Below, one piece after another: positions 10,856-19,034 of a stretch of DNA of 64,000 nucleotides. Each line of letters starts with the position of its first letter. Positions within the stretch are counted from its first letter, which is position 1. Made by a program: the position numbers and the translations under genes. The DNA is taken from the NCBI RefSeq assembly GCF_040219335.1, contig NZ_JAVJSQ010000007.1, positions 310,001 to 374,000 of the forward strand. The letters are read 5' to 3'. The notes below the pieces were generated by a model, which made no database searches, had not been told where the DNA came from, and saw nothing but the letters and a program-made list of their open reading frames with translations. This stretch comes from Gimesia sp. (GTDB taxonomy: Bacteria > Planctomycetota > Planctomycetia > Planctomycetales > Planctomycetaceae).

Positions 10856-11256
10856 AGTCGATCTTTCAGAAAACAATCCGGTGGTTCAGCTGTGATCTCG
10901 ACGCGTTGCGGGAGTGAGGCTCTCCATCCTTTCGAGCTGCGAAACGCGTTTTTACGGATCAGATGGTCGAGGCAGGCAGTCTGGAATAGTATCGGCTGGT
11001 TGCATCAGGCGTGTTGAATCGGAAACGCCTCACGCATCAACGATATTTTAACTGATTTTCGTGCGACTTCAAGCTTTATCCGGAGGAGAACCGGTCTGAG
11101 CCACTTTGAGTATCTCACCAGAATGATTTCTATAACATCAACATATAAAACAGGTTACAGGATCAATAAAAACTTCGGGTTGGGATCTTTCATATCTCCT
11201 CGTTTCTGTCAGTCTTGATTCAGGCTCGAAGTAAACAGGATCTGACCTGCCCGACT
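10856..11256. other. 400-base non-coding gap between two minus-strand genes
   Basis: No open frame here has a protein-like composition. The half nearer the DUF1552 gene is G+C-rich. The half around 11100-11200 is AT-rich (for example TATAACATCAACATATAAAA) and could hold the promoter of the DUF1552/DUF1592 operon, but I cannot pick a convincing -35/-10 pair. I see no hairpin followed by a T-run for the end of the upstream gene. Confidence 0.4.
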
Positions 11257-12030
11257 TCAATCGACAATCCGAAAGCGGGCCAGTTCTGCGTCTTGATCGC
11301 AGACGACGTAGAGATACTTTGACTCCCGATCCAGGGTGACTCCCTCGGCTTTGCGAATCGTTTTTCCTGCAGCCTCGAAGGGGAAACGCTGGGTGACTCT
11401 GCCGTTGTGCCGATCGTAGATGAAGACCTGACTGGCCTGGTCGCTGACAATCCAGCAGAGATCACGCACGCGGTCGTAACAGATGCCCGAGAAATCGATG
11501 GCTTCAGCATCGAGTTCCTCGTCGACGAATCCCCGGCTTTCGTTCAGGTGATCGACGGTGACGATGCGCTCGAGATCGTCGCTGACGGCGATCAGCAGCC
11601 CCGGATCGGCTTCCTTGAGCAGCAGGATTTCGGAACGCGTAGAGTCATGCGTAATGCCTTCCAGTCCATTGTTGTCGGCCTCTTCGAAACAGAGGGAGAC
11701 GGCAGCGAAGCCCTGCATGTCCTTCAGCCGGCGGTCTGCGATTTCCTTTCCCGTGGCGGGATCGTACTTCAGGATCTTGCCGGCATCTTCATCGACGACC
11801 AGGATATGCCCCCGTGAATCGAAGGTGATGCCCTCGAGACCTTTGTTGTCCACCTCCCGCATCGAGAGGATCTGACCGTTGGTGTCGAGCTGAAAGAGTT
11901 TCCTCGATTGATCACAGACGGTCCAGAGCGTCCCTTCCGGATCGATGGTGAGCCCCGATGGTTCGCGGAGTCCGAGTGCTTTGTTTTTGATCGAACAGGC
12001 AGCTTCGAATTGCAGCGAAGCAATGGACAT
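11257..12030 (-). CDS. SdiA-regulated/phytase-like beta-propeller protein
   Basis: A 257-residue protein matching the SdiA-regulated family (PF06977), a six-bladed propeller. Repeated blades contain the pattern GLxxDxxGxLWxVxDxxxxLF: LTIDPEGTLWTVCDQSRKL, ITFDSRGHILVVDEDAGKI, ITHDSTRSEILLLKEADPG and CYDRVRDLCWIVSDQASQV. These blade-type acidic turns occur at roughly 45-residue spacing. I find no signal peptide when starting at ATG 12030, which has GGAAAG about ten bases upstream. An in-frame start at 12105 would add 25 polar residues without a signal either, so the protein is probably cytoplasmic. Function in this family is poorly known; it is named for a gene regulated by SdiA in enterobacteria. 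Confidence 0.75.
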   Translation of the reverse strand: MSIASLQFEAACSIKNKALGLREPSGLTIDPEGTLWTVCDQSRKLFQLDTNGQILSMREVDNKGLEGITFDSRGHILVVDEDAGKILKYDPATGKEIADRRLKDMQGFAAVSLCFEEADNNGLEGITHDSTRSEILLLKEADPGLLIAVSDDLERIVTVDHLNESRGFVDEELDAEAIDFSGICYDRVRDLCWIVSDQASQVFIYDRHNGRVTQRFPFEAAGKTIRKAEGVTLDRESKYLYVVCDQDAELARFRIVD

Positions 12031-12246
12031 GGATGAGTCTTTCCGGGTGGGGATGAAAGAGGATTTTTGAGTCTCAGCGTGGTTCCCCGTACTGTAATCG
12101 ATCACCTGGGGGCTGTAGACATCTTTTTTTCTTTAATCAGGAATAATTTTCATTCCATGCGTGATATCTGATCTGCTTCTACGCCTGTTAACTGTACGAG
12201 AAAATGAAACTGCTCTATTTTACCAGATTAATCCCGAGGCACCCGC

Positions 12247-12528
12247 ATGTCAGACGTAAACGAAATCCAGGGTGGAATTGACGACGAAATCGACACCGCC
12301 CTGACATCTATTTTGACGATCTTAGCAGCCATTACCACAGCAGGCATTGGTATTATCGTTGGTGCCTTTGTGGGGTTTTATGGTCTCATCTATTTCTGCC
12401 ACTTCCTGGGAGGCGGTCTCGGGGAGGCTGACTGGGTGCTCATTATTTTCACCGTTCCCGCAGGCATGCTGGGAGGGGCGATCCTGGGCGGCTCGCTGCC
12501 TTTCTTGTTTCTGATGGAGTGGAAATAA
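12247..12528 (+). CDS. small hypothetical membrane protein
   Basis: A 93-residue protein with an acidic N-terminus (MSDVNEIQGGIDDEIDTA) followed by two long hydrophobic segments (residues about 18-50 and 60-90). The segments are rich in Gly and Ile (GIGIIVGAFVGFYGLIYF, GMLGGAILGGSLPFLFL). The Gly spacing suggests tightly packed membrane helices. The gene starts at an ATG preceded by a weak purine stretch (CGAGGCACCC). It is divergent from the propeller gene on its left, so the interval 12031-12246 holds both promoters. No family recognised. Confidence 0.55.
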   Translation: MSDVNEIQGGIDDEIDTALTSILTILAAITTAGIGIIVGAFVGFYGLIYFCHFLGGGLGEADWVLIIFTVPAGMLGGAILGGSLPFLFLMEWK

Positions 12529-12836
12529 CCGTTCGCGCGACATCTGGATGAATTCCGCCAGGTCGCGTTTTTTAATGTGTACGTTGCATAATAAAGACGT
12601 TTCAACCGGGGCCAATGCCCTGTGGCTAATGGGTCTGTTTTGTGGTCGAAATACTCTAAGCAGTTTGCAATAAACGCGATCTGGAACCAGACCTGTCACT
12701 CCTGTTTTCCTTCACAGAGAATTGCTATTTCTTTCTCGTTGGTAGCCTCTACACTATCTATAAGTCAGATAATTTCTCGTATGGTTCTCAATGATTCATA
12801 GCAGCTGTTTGTGTTGTGGATGTCAGGAAGAGTTTT
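12529..12836. other. 308-base non-coding gap
   Basis: No protein-like frame. The stretch 12720-12770 is AT-rich and contains TTGGTA followed 14 bases later by TATAAG, a sub-optimal spacing for a sigma-70-type promoter of the downstream propeller gene. I do not call it a promoter. No clear terminator follows the small membrane protein. Confidence 0.35.
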
Positions 12837-14204
12837 ATGCATTTTACTTCTCAACTTACCGTGCTGATTGTCGTGCTGGCCGTGGGTCAAACGTGCCTGG
12901 CTGAAAACTATCCTCAGTTCCGCGGTGCGAATTCCAATGCGGTCTCTGCGAAACCGCTGCCCGTCAACTGGTCGGATGCTGAAGGAGAACAAACCAATAT
13001 TCGCTGGAAGAAGCCCCTTGAGGGTGAAGGCTGGTCGCAGCCGATTGTCTGGGAGAACCGCGTTTACATGACGGCTGCGGTGCCTGCCAATCCCGCCAAG
13101 AAAAACATTGCCCGACCGGAATCCAATAGAGGTGGCTACGGCCGCGATCGTAACGACCTGGTCAACGTGCTGTTTCAATACCAGGTTGTCTGTCTGGATG
13201 CCGCTACCGGCGAGCAGATCTGGAAGAAAACGGTGAAAGAAGGCAAGCCACCGATGCCGCGGCACAGCACCAACACCTATGCCACGGAAACGCCGGTCAC
13301 TGATGGGAAACGCATTTACGCGTACTTCGGCATGAACGGCGTGTATTGTCTCGACCTGAAAGGCGACGTGTTGTGGCAGAAAGACCTGGGTGTGTATGAG
13401 ATGCGGGCCGGCTGGGGCACATCGAGCTCACCGGTGATGTTCGAAGACCGGCTGTTCATTCAGGTTGATAACCAGGAGCAGTCGTTCCTCGTCGCCCTGG
13501 ATACGAAAACCGGAGACGAAATCTGGAAGGTCAACCGCGAGGAAAAATCGCAATACAGCAGTCCCATGATCTGGAAGAATTCATTGCGGAATGAACTGAT
13601 TGTGGGGGGCACGGTCTATCGCTCCTACGATCCGGCAACCGGAAAGTTGCTCTGGACGCTGGATATGAATAAAGGGCGTTCGTCGGCGACCCCCGTTGCG
13701 GTGGGCGATCGACTGATCATCGGGAACGAACTGCGCAATCGGGGCGGCGATGATGACGGCGGCGGACGGCTCTACTCTGTCAAACCGGGTGGCACGGGCG
13801 ATATCACTCCGCCGGGCGACGGCAAACAGGGCGCGTTCGTGGAGTGGCGGATGGACGGCTCGGGCATTCAAATGGCGTCGCCGACTTATTTGGCTGGCAA
13901 CCTGTATTTCTTCGAACGCCGTCGGGGCATCATTCGTTGTGTCGATATGGAAACGGGGCGACTGGAATACGAGAGCCGCGTCCCGGGTGCCCGCGCGTTC
14001 TGGGCGTCGCCCTGGACCGACGGCAAACACCTGTTCGCGCTGGATTCCAATGGCAACACGCATGTTATCGCGGCTGGTGACGAACTGCAGGTGGTGGCCG
14101 TGAATAAGCTCGACCAGCAAGCCTGGGGTACGCCCGCGATTGCCGACGGCAGCATCTTTATCCGCACGGTCGACAACCTGTATCGGATTGATGCGGGGCG
14201 GTAA
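12837..14204 (+). CDS. secreted PQQ-like beta-propeller protein (BamB-like repeats)
   Basis: A 455-residue exported propeller. The signal peptide ends near residue 22 (VGQTCLAE), followed by YPQFRGANSNAVS, the usual opening of planctomycete PQQ-like proteins. Blades contain the repeat AxDxxTGxxxWK: LDAATGEQIWKK, LDLKGDVLWQKDLG, LDTKTGDEIWKVNREE, YDPATGKLLWTLDMNKG and VDMETGRLEYESR. The ATG at 12837 is preceded by AGGAAGAG at good spacing; a GTG at 12816 is in frame but would bury the signal peptide. PQQ-like repeats in this group need not bind PQQ; the fold is shared with BamB and serves binding or scaffolding. No dehydrogenase residues stand out. It is monocistronic as far as spacing shows. 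Confidence 0.88.
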   Translation: MHFTSQLTVLIVVLAVGQTCLAENYPQFRGANSNAVSAKPLPVNWSDAEGEQTNIRWKKPLEGEGWSQPIVWENRVYMTAAVPANPAKKNIARPESNRGGYGRDRNDLVNVLFQYQVVCLDAATGEQIWKKTVKEGKPPMPRHSTNTYATETPVTDGKRIYAYFGMNGVYCLDLKGDVLWQKDLGVYEMRAGWGTSSSPVMFEDRLFIQVDNQEQSFLVALDTKTGDEIWKVNREEKSQYSSPMIWKNSLRNELIVGGTVYRSYDPATGKLLWTLDMNKGRSSATPVAVGDRLIIGNELRNRGGDDDGGGRLYSVKPGGTGDITPPGDGKQGAFVEWRMDGSGIQMASPTYLAGNLYFFERRRGIIRCVDMETGRLEYESRVPGARAFWASPWTDGKHLFALDSNGNTHVIAAGDELQVVAVNKLDQQAWGTPAIADGSIFIRTVDNLYRIDAGR

Positions 14205-14236
14205 ACGGGTGCCAGGTCGCCCGCTGCAAACCAGCG

Positions 14237-14261
14237 GAGAATCGTGTAGTGCCCGATTCTC
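14237..14261 (+). terminator. possible hairpin after the PQQ-like gene
   Basis: GAGAATCG (14237-14244) pairs perfectly with CGATTCTC (14254-14261) across a nine-base loop, 33 bases after the stop codon. There is no U-run behind it, so it may be an mRNA-protecting hairpin and not a rho-independent terminator. Confidence 0.3.
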
Positions 14262-14452
14262 GTTCCATTGACGTGAATCCGCCGCGTCTGTTCAGCTGAA
14301 AATGGATTTCCAGTGGCGCTCTGTTTCTCACCACGCAAAATCTGGCCGGGCAAGTAGAAAACATTCGCCGTCTCTGATAAAATCCGGGCCACGTGCGAAA
14401 TGAATAGCGCTATCCGTCGGGTCTTTATCATATCAACAGGAAAGTACGAGCG

Positions 14453-15538
14453 GTGAATATAGCTCACGCGATTTTTGGCTTCTGGTTCACCTATGTCGTC
14501 GGCGTCTGGATTTGCTGGGGGCTGTACGGCTCCCGGTTCGGCAGAGCCACCGGGGCGTTGCAGGGCAACAACTGGATGGCCGCCATCGGGGTTGGCATCT
14601 CCTACCTGCTGGTAGCCTGGCTGCTGGTGCGGTACGTCGCCTTGCCGATTTTGAAACAGAAAGGCATCGACGACGGAGATTTCACGCCGAAAGGGAACCG
14701 GATCGGACGGATCGCCGGTCTGTTCGTTGCCAGTGGCGCGGTGACTCTTTCCTATGCTTTGAAGTACTGTCCCAGCGGACACGGCCAGGTGATGCCGCTT
14801 GTGTTCTGCGGGGTTCCCCTGGTGAGTATCCTCTACGCGCTCATCACGAAGCCGCCGACAAAGGAGAGCTGGCCGGTGAAATACAAGGCGCTCTTCGCGA
14901 TCGGTTTTGTTCTGCTGCTGGTCTTCGGCTGGCACATGATCGGTCTTAAAGAAATCGCCGCCACAGGACATCACGGGTCCGCGGAGCCGAACCAGGCCTG
15001 GAAAATCGCAACCGCCTGGACGGTCCTCAGCTGGGGACTTTACGTCGCTCTGATCCATTCCGGCAGCGTGGCGATGAAAGGCCAGAACAAGCTGTGCAAG
15101 AGCCTGCGAGCGCTCACGCATGTCGGCGAAGGCTACTTCCTGGTTGCCGTGGTGGCCCTGGGAATCTATGTGCTGTTTCTGAGCGGTGCGCCGGTCAGCG
15201 AGCAGTTTTCTGTGGACGGCTGTGTGAAAGCCCTTATCGCGGGGCTGTTCGGCGTCGGCGGTAACCTGTGTATCATCCTGGCGATCAACCGCCTGGGGCC
15301 CACCGGACCGCTGACCGTGCCTCCGCTGGTCTTCTCGGGAACGCCCGCCGTCAACACGCTCGTCTTTCTGATGCCGATTTTCTCCGCCAACAACTGGTCG
15401 GCCCCGGAAGGTTTCCCACTCGGTCAGCTGATCACCACGATTCTGATCGGAGCCTGCGGCGTAGTTCTGGTGACCCGTTTCAAGCCCCGGCCCCCCGCCC
15501 CCGCTGCAGTTGATTGGTTGAGTGATTTGATTCACTAG
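14453..15538 (+). CDS. multi-pass membrane protein (EamA/DMT-like, planctomycete type)
   Basis: A 361-residue integral membrane protein with about ten hydrophobic helices. The first starts near residue 7 (IFGFWFTYVVGVWICWGLYG). The two halves look alike: each contains a Gly-rich helix followed by VMPLVFCGVPLVS or VPPLVFSGTPAVN, near residues 122 and 299. This internal duplication is typical of drug/metabolite-transporter-type carriers. The short sequences LNRLGPTGPLTVPPLVF and CPSGHGQVMPLVF are equivalent parts of the two repeats. It starts at GTG 14453 with AGGAAAG upstream. Substrate unknown. EamA-like is my best family guess, based on the duplication and helix count. Confidence 0.7.
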   Translation: MNIAHAIFGFWFTYVVGVWICWGLYGSRFGRATGALQGNNWMAAIGVGISYLLVAWLLVRYVALPILKQKGIDDGDFTPKGNRIGRIAGLFVASGAVTLSYALKYCPSGHGQVMPLVFCGVPLVSILYALITKPPTKESWPVKYKALFAIGFVLLLVFGWHMIGLKEIAATGHHGSAEPNQAWKIATAWTVLSWGLYVALIHSGSVAMKGQNKLCKSLRALTHVGEGYFLVAVVALGIYVLFLSGAPVSEQFSVDGCVKALIAGLFGVGGNLCIILAINRLGPTGPLTVPPLVFSGTPAVNTLVFLMPIFSANNWSAPEGFPLGQLITTILIGACGVVLVTRFKPRPPAPAAVDWLSDLIH

Positions 15539-15628
15539 CTGAAAGTGGCGACGGGGGTTGATCCCGGTGCTGTCTGCGGTTCTACGCGTCCACCTGCTAC
15601 AAAATGTTGAAGAAAAGCCGGGTTAATT

Positions 15629-15862
15629 ATGTCTGAAAAAAAGTTTCAGCTTATACAACATGAGGGATGTGAGGGGTCCGCGTATCTGAGACTGTTAGAT
15701 TTTCCAGCAGAGATTCCCCCCGGAGAAATTACTGCCCCCAACTCAATATTGATTCATGAATTGATTGAAAATTATGATGGGCCGAGTCTTATTTTAGACT
15801 TCAATGCCGCAGGACGAGCTATCGGGATCGAAATTTTATATCCCGAAAAAGATGATGATTGA
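15629..15862 (+). CDS. small protein, DUF2283-like
   Basis: A 77-residue soluble protein. The last 30 residues (GPSLILDFNAAGRAIGIEIL) match the hallmark of DUF2283 (PF10049), in which a strand 'ILDxDxxGxxxGIEIL' ends the domain. The N-terminal half (GSAYLRLLDFPAEI) fits the family's 'AYIRL' strand. DUF2283 proteins are small, often found in accessory regions, and of unknown function. This is the first gene of a run of small, mostly unrelated genes reaching to 21.7 kb. ATG 15629 is 16 bases downstream of AAGCCGGG, a weak ribosome-binding site. Confidence 0.65.
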   Translation: MSEKKFQLIQHEGCEGSAYLRLLDFPAEIPPGEITAPNSILIHELIENYDGPSLILDFNAAGRAIGIEILYPEKDDD

Positions 15863-15986
15863 ACATGGTCGGCGGATCAGTGTTATATTTCTAACGTCTT
15901 GCAGAATCGCTGATTCGACATGACTCCTTGTATTACCAAGCGAATTCGCTGTCCCTTTTAATATCTTCTCAGATCAGGCTACTGAC

Positions 15987-16556
15987 ATGAAAATGACACT
16001 CGAAGCATATCTCAGAGCAGGATTGTCAGGCTTCCCGAAAGATGGCATTGAAGGAGTAGCCAGCGAATGGATGCCTGTTGCTGAACTTAGCGTATCGCAC
16101 GGTTGTTTATGGGCCGGTGATCCCTGCGTATGCGACGGTGAAGATGGCTGTATGATCGATGTACCCAACGGACACTATATCGTGGAAGCACAAGGCTGCG
16201 ACTTTGACGGAATTCGAATTATCGGGCGTGCTCGTGCCCGCCTGAGCTCTGCTTCTGATGTATCAGTGGGTGAAGAAATCGGTATCACCGGAACGGATAG
16301 TGCTATGATCGCAATTTGCGATATGGGTGCAGTCGACGCTGTTGTCGCCGGTGATGATGCAGGTTTTCAAAACGTCATCGACGGATATGATTTTCAGCGT
16401 TTCGGTATGATTCAGTTTGAAATGAATGGCCAGATCAGAATTCCGTATGTCAACTCGGGATTCGGCGATGGTTCAGGACCGATGTTTCGACTCATGGCGG
16501 GCGATGATTGCGTTGGTATCGAACTCGATTTTATTTGCCAGGAACTAGACCAATAA
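15987..16556 (+). CDS. DUF4241-like protein (immunity-type candidate)
   Basis: A 189-residue acidic protein without signal or membrane segment. Four blocks follow the order seen in DUF4241 proteins. GCLWAGDPCVCDGEDG (residues about 37-52) corresponds to a 'SGxLxxxDP' opening. DVPNGHYIVEAQ is a 'xPxGxYxV' strand. EIGITGTDSAMIAICD is a 'GVDxGxxxxxD' block. The C-terminal block SGFGDGSGPMFRLMAGDDC plus GIELDF is a 'GxGDGxYPVxxGxDxxGxxxxLxxDF' end. DUF4241 occurs in bacterial polymorphic-toxin immunity contexts, which is known from comparative genomics. The assignment to this family is by eye. It stands between a DUF2283-like gene and a double-CXXCG gene, all on the same strand. Confidence 0.5.
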   Translation: MKMTLEAYLRAGLSGFPKDGIEGVASEWMPVAELSVSHGCLWAGDPCVCDGEDGCMIDVPNGHYIVEAQGCDFDGIRIIGRARARLSSASDVSVGEEIGITGTDSAMIAICDMGAVDAVVAGDDAGFQNVIDGYDFQRFGMIQFEMNGQIRIPYVNSGFGDGSGPMFRLMAGDDCVGIELDFICQELDQ

Positions 16557-16618
16557 TGTGTGAAAAGAAAACAGGTGAGAGCAGGCGCTTTGGTTAAAAG
16601 GAGCTATACGTCGTTACC

Positions 16619-17206
16619 ATGAGCAGGCAAATGAAGCTATTCCATATTCACACATTGTACGACGGACCTCAAAATGTTCATCCGCAATGGCTGACTGGAG
16701 TTCTTGGCAAAGTAATTTGCCCGGAATGCTATTCACCAATGCAAGGGACAGAGGCGCTGGATATTCCTGTCGAGGGACGACTGGAGGATGTGCCACTGAA
16801 TGTTGCGATTCCCATTGCACTCGGGTTGATCCGACTGGATTTACTAAGTGCATTGGGTGAGGACGAATTTCGTGAGTATTTTTTTGTAGGTAATGTCGTT
16901 GATTCCGATGGCAAGGTGATCGAAGATTTCTTTACATTCGCAGGGAAATCGCAACTGATCATTCGTGGTGGCCCGAATTCTTCTCATCGGAAATGCGGAT
17001 CGTGTGGGCGACAACTGTATCATCCGATTGGAAAGCGATATGTACTGAAATCGTCGTTGGATGGCAGGCCTTTTTATGAAAGCCAACTCAACCAGATCAT
17101 AGCAAGCGAAGATGCTGCGAGTCGGGTCATGGGGGAAGCGTGGGACTTCCTGAAAATAACACCTCTGTCAGTTTTGGACAAAGCTCAAGATGACAGGGAT
17201 GATTAG
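16619..17206 (+). CDS. double-CXXCG motif protein (SitI6-like immunity family candidate)
   Basis: A 195-residue protein with two zinc-knuckle-like motifs: CPECYSPMQG near residue 39 and CGSCGRQLYHP near residue 126. Around them it matches the layout of the double-CXXCG family known from Myxococcus, where SitI6 protects against a surface-exchanged toxin. It has an opening 'F.....xxxx..W.LPG..CP.C', here HPQWLTGVLGKVICPEC. A middle region of about 80 residues follows, then the second C..CG motif and an end with 'DxxPxxxxxLxxIIxSExxxxxxM', here DGRPFYESQLNQIIASEDA. The first motif is CxxC without the final G. The protein is predicted cytoplasmic. No partner toxin gene is nearby. Confidence 0.55.
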   Translation: MSRQMKLFHIHTLYDGPQNVHPQWLTGVLGKVICPECYSPMQGTEALDIPVEGRLEDVPLNVAIPIALGLIRLDLLSALGEDEFREYFFVGNVVDSDGKVIEDFFTFAGKSQLIIRGGPNSSHRKCGSCGRQLYHPIGKRYVLKSSLDGRPFYESQLNQIIASEDAASRVMGEAWDFLKITPLSVLDKAQDDRDD

Positions 17207-17312
17207 GTTGTCTTGGCTGTCTTTCATTTCTGTATCAGGGCCTTCGCAGTCTACGCCAGTATGAAGGGGGGATGAACTAAGGAGTTGAGCCTGCTCCCTC
17301 GTTTGATCTTTG

Positions 17313-17864
17313 CTAAAGTACAAACCCAAACAAATCTTTCATTACCTGTGTCTGCATGGCCTCTAATTCTTCATCGTCCCAGCCATAATAGCCAGTAAAT
17401 AATCCGACACACGCTATCCGAATCAAATCGTCAAAACTATTGAGACAGCGTTCCAGCCTGTGCGGATAATGTCGTGCGAGATAACAATCCCCGCTTTCGA
17501 TGTTTAAAGCAAACCGGTTTTCAGGACCCCCGGCGTTGGCAATGAGGATGTATTCATTCAAGTTCTCGGTCAGCTTGTCTGCGAACCAAAGTTCGGTTGC
17601 CAATGAAATCTGGGATGGTGCAAGAATTTCGATATAATCGAACGAAACAGGGCCAAACTCGAGGAGAAATGTCCGAAGCGAATCGGGGAATTTCATTCCC
17701 ATTGCCAGTTCCTGGTTCTCCAGATCCAGATTCGTACAGGGGCCTGGCAAAGGCACATCAAATGATTTCAGGAAATCGCTTAAATGTTTATTCCATCCGT
17801 TGTCTCCAATTTTTTCAAACGGTGGAAAGAGTTCTTCCGGACTAGTAGGTTTTGAGATCGACAT
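17313..17864 (-). CDS. SMI1/KNR4 (SUKH) family protein
   Basis: A 183-residue soluble protein with the SUKH superfamily pattern. The N-terminal FPPFEKIGDNGWNKHLSDFL is followed by ENQELAMGMKFPDSLRTFLLEFG near residues 50-72, which matches the diagnostic 'E..LG..LPxSYxxFLxxxG'. A VSFDYIEILAPSQI strand and a later FALNIESGDCYLARHYPHRLERCLNSFDDLI block fit the two-layer fold and the C-terminal 'SFxdll' helix. SUKH proteins act as immunity proteins against contact toxins in many bacteria, though cellular roles are also known. It is encoded opposite to its neighbours. The two flanking gaps are AT-rich. No cognate toxin is visible in the window. Confidence 0.75.
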   Translation of the reverse strand: MSISKPTSPEELFPPFEKIGDNGWNKHLSDFLKSFDVPLPGPCTNLDLENQELAMGMKFPDSLRTFLLEFGPVSFDYIEILAPSQISLATELWFADKLTENLNEYILIANAGGPENRFALNIESGDCYLARHYPHRLERCLNSFDDLIRIACVGLFTGYYGWDDEELEAMQTQVMKDLFGFVL

Positions 17865-18183
17865 GACGCTCCGGTTTCCAGAAGGGATTGAATGAAATCG
17901 TAAAATAATTCATGTTTGGGGCATGTGCAACGTATTGCGTTCGAAAGATCGAATCGTTTCTCAATCAGTAAACAAAATCCATTGGATTCGGATTTCGAAC
18001 CCCGCTAAGCATCTATTGTGACCTGAATCGCATTCGAAACGCACTCAACTTGCACGTCTACTCAGTCGAACTTTCTCTTGATAAAAGAATTGAAGTTCGA
18101 TTTAAGATTATTAAATTTGAAATAACGGGCCGTCGCGCGTTTTAAAAATTCCCTGCAGGTGAAGAACAAGACAGGCATGTAAC
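17865..18183. other. 319-base AT-rich gap between divergent island genes
   Basis: No protein-like frame. The gap separates the SUKH gene (leftward) from a small membrane protein (rightward), so it should carry promoters for both. AT-rich blocks at 18080-18125 (for example TTAAGATTATTAAATTTGAA) are candidates, but no pair of boxes is convincing. Confidence 0.35.
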
Positions 18184-18411
18184 ATGAAACTACCAAAATT
18201 CTGGAAAGACACAGGTTCGTACAACGACACAGCTATTCAATTATCAATCTTCGCATGCATCTTAGCGTGTACTTACTTTGGACTTGCCTACGATATGCAT
18301 TGGCTCTTACTGAGTTCCATTATTATCGGGCCGGTCATGGGTTTTGTGACAGGCTTTGGTCTCATCCTGTTTCTGTGTACTTACTGTGCTGTTGACGACA
18401 AAGATTCCTGA
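18184..18411 (+). CDS. small hypothetical membrane protein
   Basis: A 75-residue protein with a polar start (MKLPKFWKDTGSYNDT) and two membrane helices (residues about 19-36 and 40-66: LSIFACILACTYFGLAYDM, LLLSSIIIGPVMGFVTGFGL). It ends in an acidic tail (CAVDDKDS). The reading starts at ATG 18184, three bases after TAAC and about ten bases after GACAGG, a modest ribosome-binding site. It lies 38 bases before the next gene on the same strand and is probably co-transcribed with it. No family recognised. A small membrane protein beside putative immunity genes is common in such islands, but no function should be assigned. Confidence 0.5.
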   Translation: MKLPKFWKDTGSYNDTAIQLSIFACILACTYFGLAYDMHWLLLSSIIIGPVMGFVTGFGLILFLCTYCAVDDKDS

Positions 18412-18449
18412 GACCTTTATTGCCTCTTTTTTATCATAAGGGCTCCGCG

Positions 18450-18917
18450 ATGGCATTTGAATTAAGCGTTTGTTGCGGTCAAACAGTTCCGGACAACCTG
18501 CGGGAACTATGGCCAGCGCTCCTGATACCACATGGCATCGATTGCGAAATATATCCAGACTTCTCCCCAGAAGTCTGGAGCGGTGGTTTCCTGCCATTCA
18601 AGGTGATTTCGATGCCTGCTGAATTGATTGATGCGGCTTTGTTGTCACCTGCCATTTCTGGCTTTGAAGTTGATATCGAAGGGCAGCACATTTTTTTTCG
18701 CTCAGCCATGGGACGAACTGCTACCGAGTTCGCTCTGTTATGTCTTTGTGCCGCAGAACTTGCCATCCATACTGATGGCGAATACCACGATCCCCAGGCT
18801 GGAGAAACTTATCATGGTGATGCGGTTCGAGATGCAGCACTCTCTGAGATCAAGGACGCACTTGAGTATGAAGGTATCGTCTCAAGAACTCAGTATCCAT
18901 TTGAAGGCTGGGATTAG
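18450..18917 (+). CDS. hypothetical island protein, possibly frameshifted near its end
   Basis: A 155-residue soluble protein (MAFELSVCCGQTVPDNLREL to FEGWD). It starts at ATG 18450 with AAGGG seven bases upstream; an upstream in-frame TTG at 18420 lacks such support. It shows alternating beta-type and helical segments (GFEVDIEGQHIFFRSAM, then ALLCLCAAELAIHTDG) and an acidic end. I do not recognise the family. The gene stops at TAG 18915. Adding one G to the GGG run at 18910-18912 would instead extend it with GLDELFEEMDDPYEDEE to a TAA at 18962, an acidic tail that looks protein-like. The annotated stop may thus be the result of a deletion or of a homopolymer error. Confidence 0.5.
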   Translation: MAFELSVCCGQTVPDNLRELWPALLIPHGIDCEIYPDFSPEVWSGGFLPFKVISMPAELIDAALLSPAISGFEVDIEGQHIFFRSAMGRTATEFALLCLCAAELAIHTDGEYHDPQAGETYHGDAVRDAALSEIKDALEYEGIVSRTQYPFEGWD

Positions 18918-19034
18918 ATGAACTCTTCGAGGAAATGGATGATCCCTATGAGGATGAAGAGTAATTAGAGGCGGGTTTGGGGCCTACTCTTTTTCTTCCC
19001 AGATTTATTGTGTTTTACCAAGAGAGCATAAATT

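Noticed and set aside
13886..15535. A 549-codon open frame on the minus strand
   Set aside because: It lies antisense to the PQQ-like and membrane protein genes, is rich in Arg, Gln, His, Pro and Asp without domain pattern, and both sense genes are clearly real.
18628..18921. A 97-codon plus-strand frame within the 18450 gene
   Set aside because: It overlaps the better-supported gene, has no ribosome-binding site, and lacks domain-like sequence.
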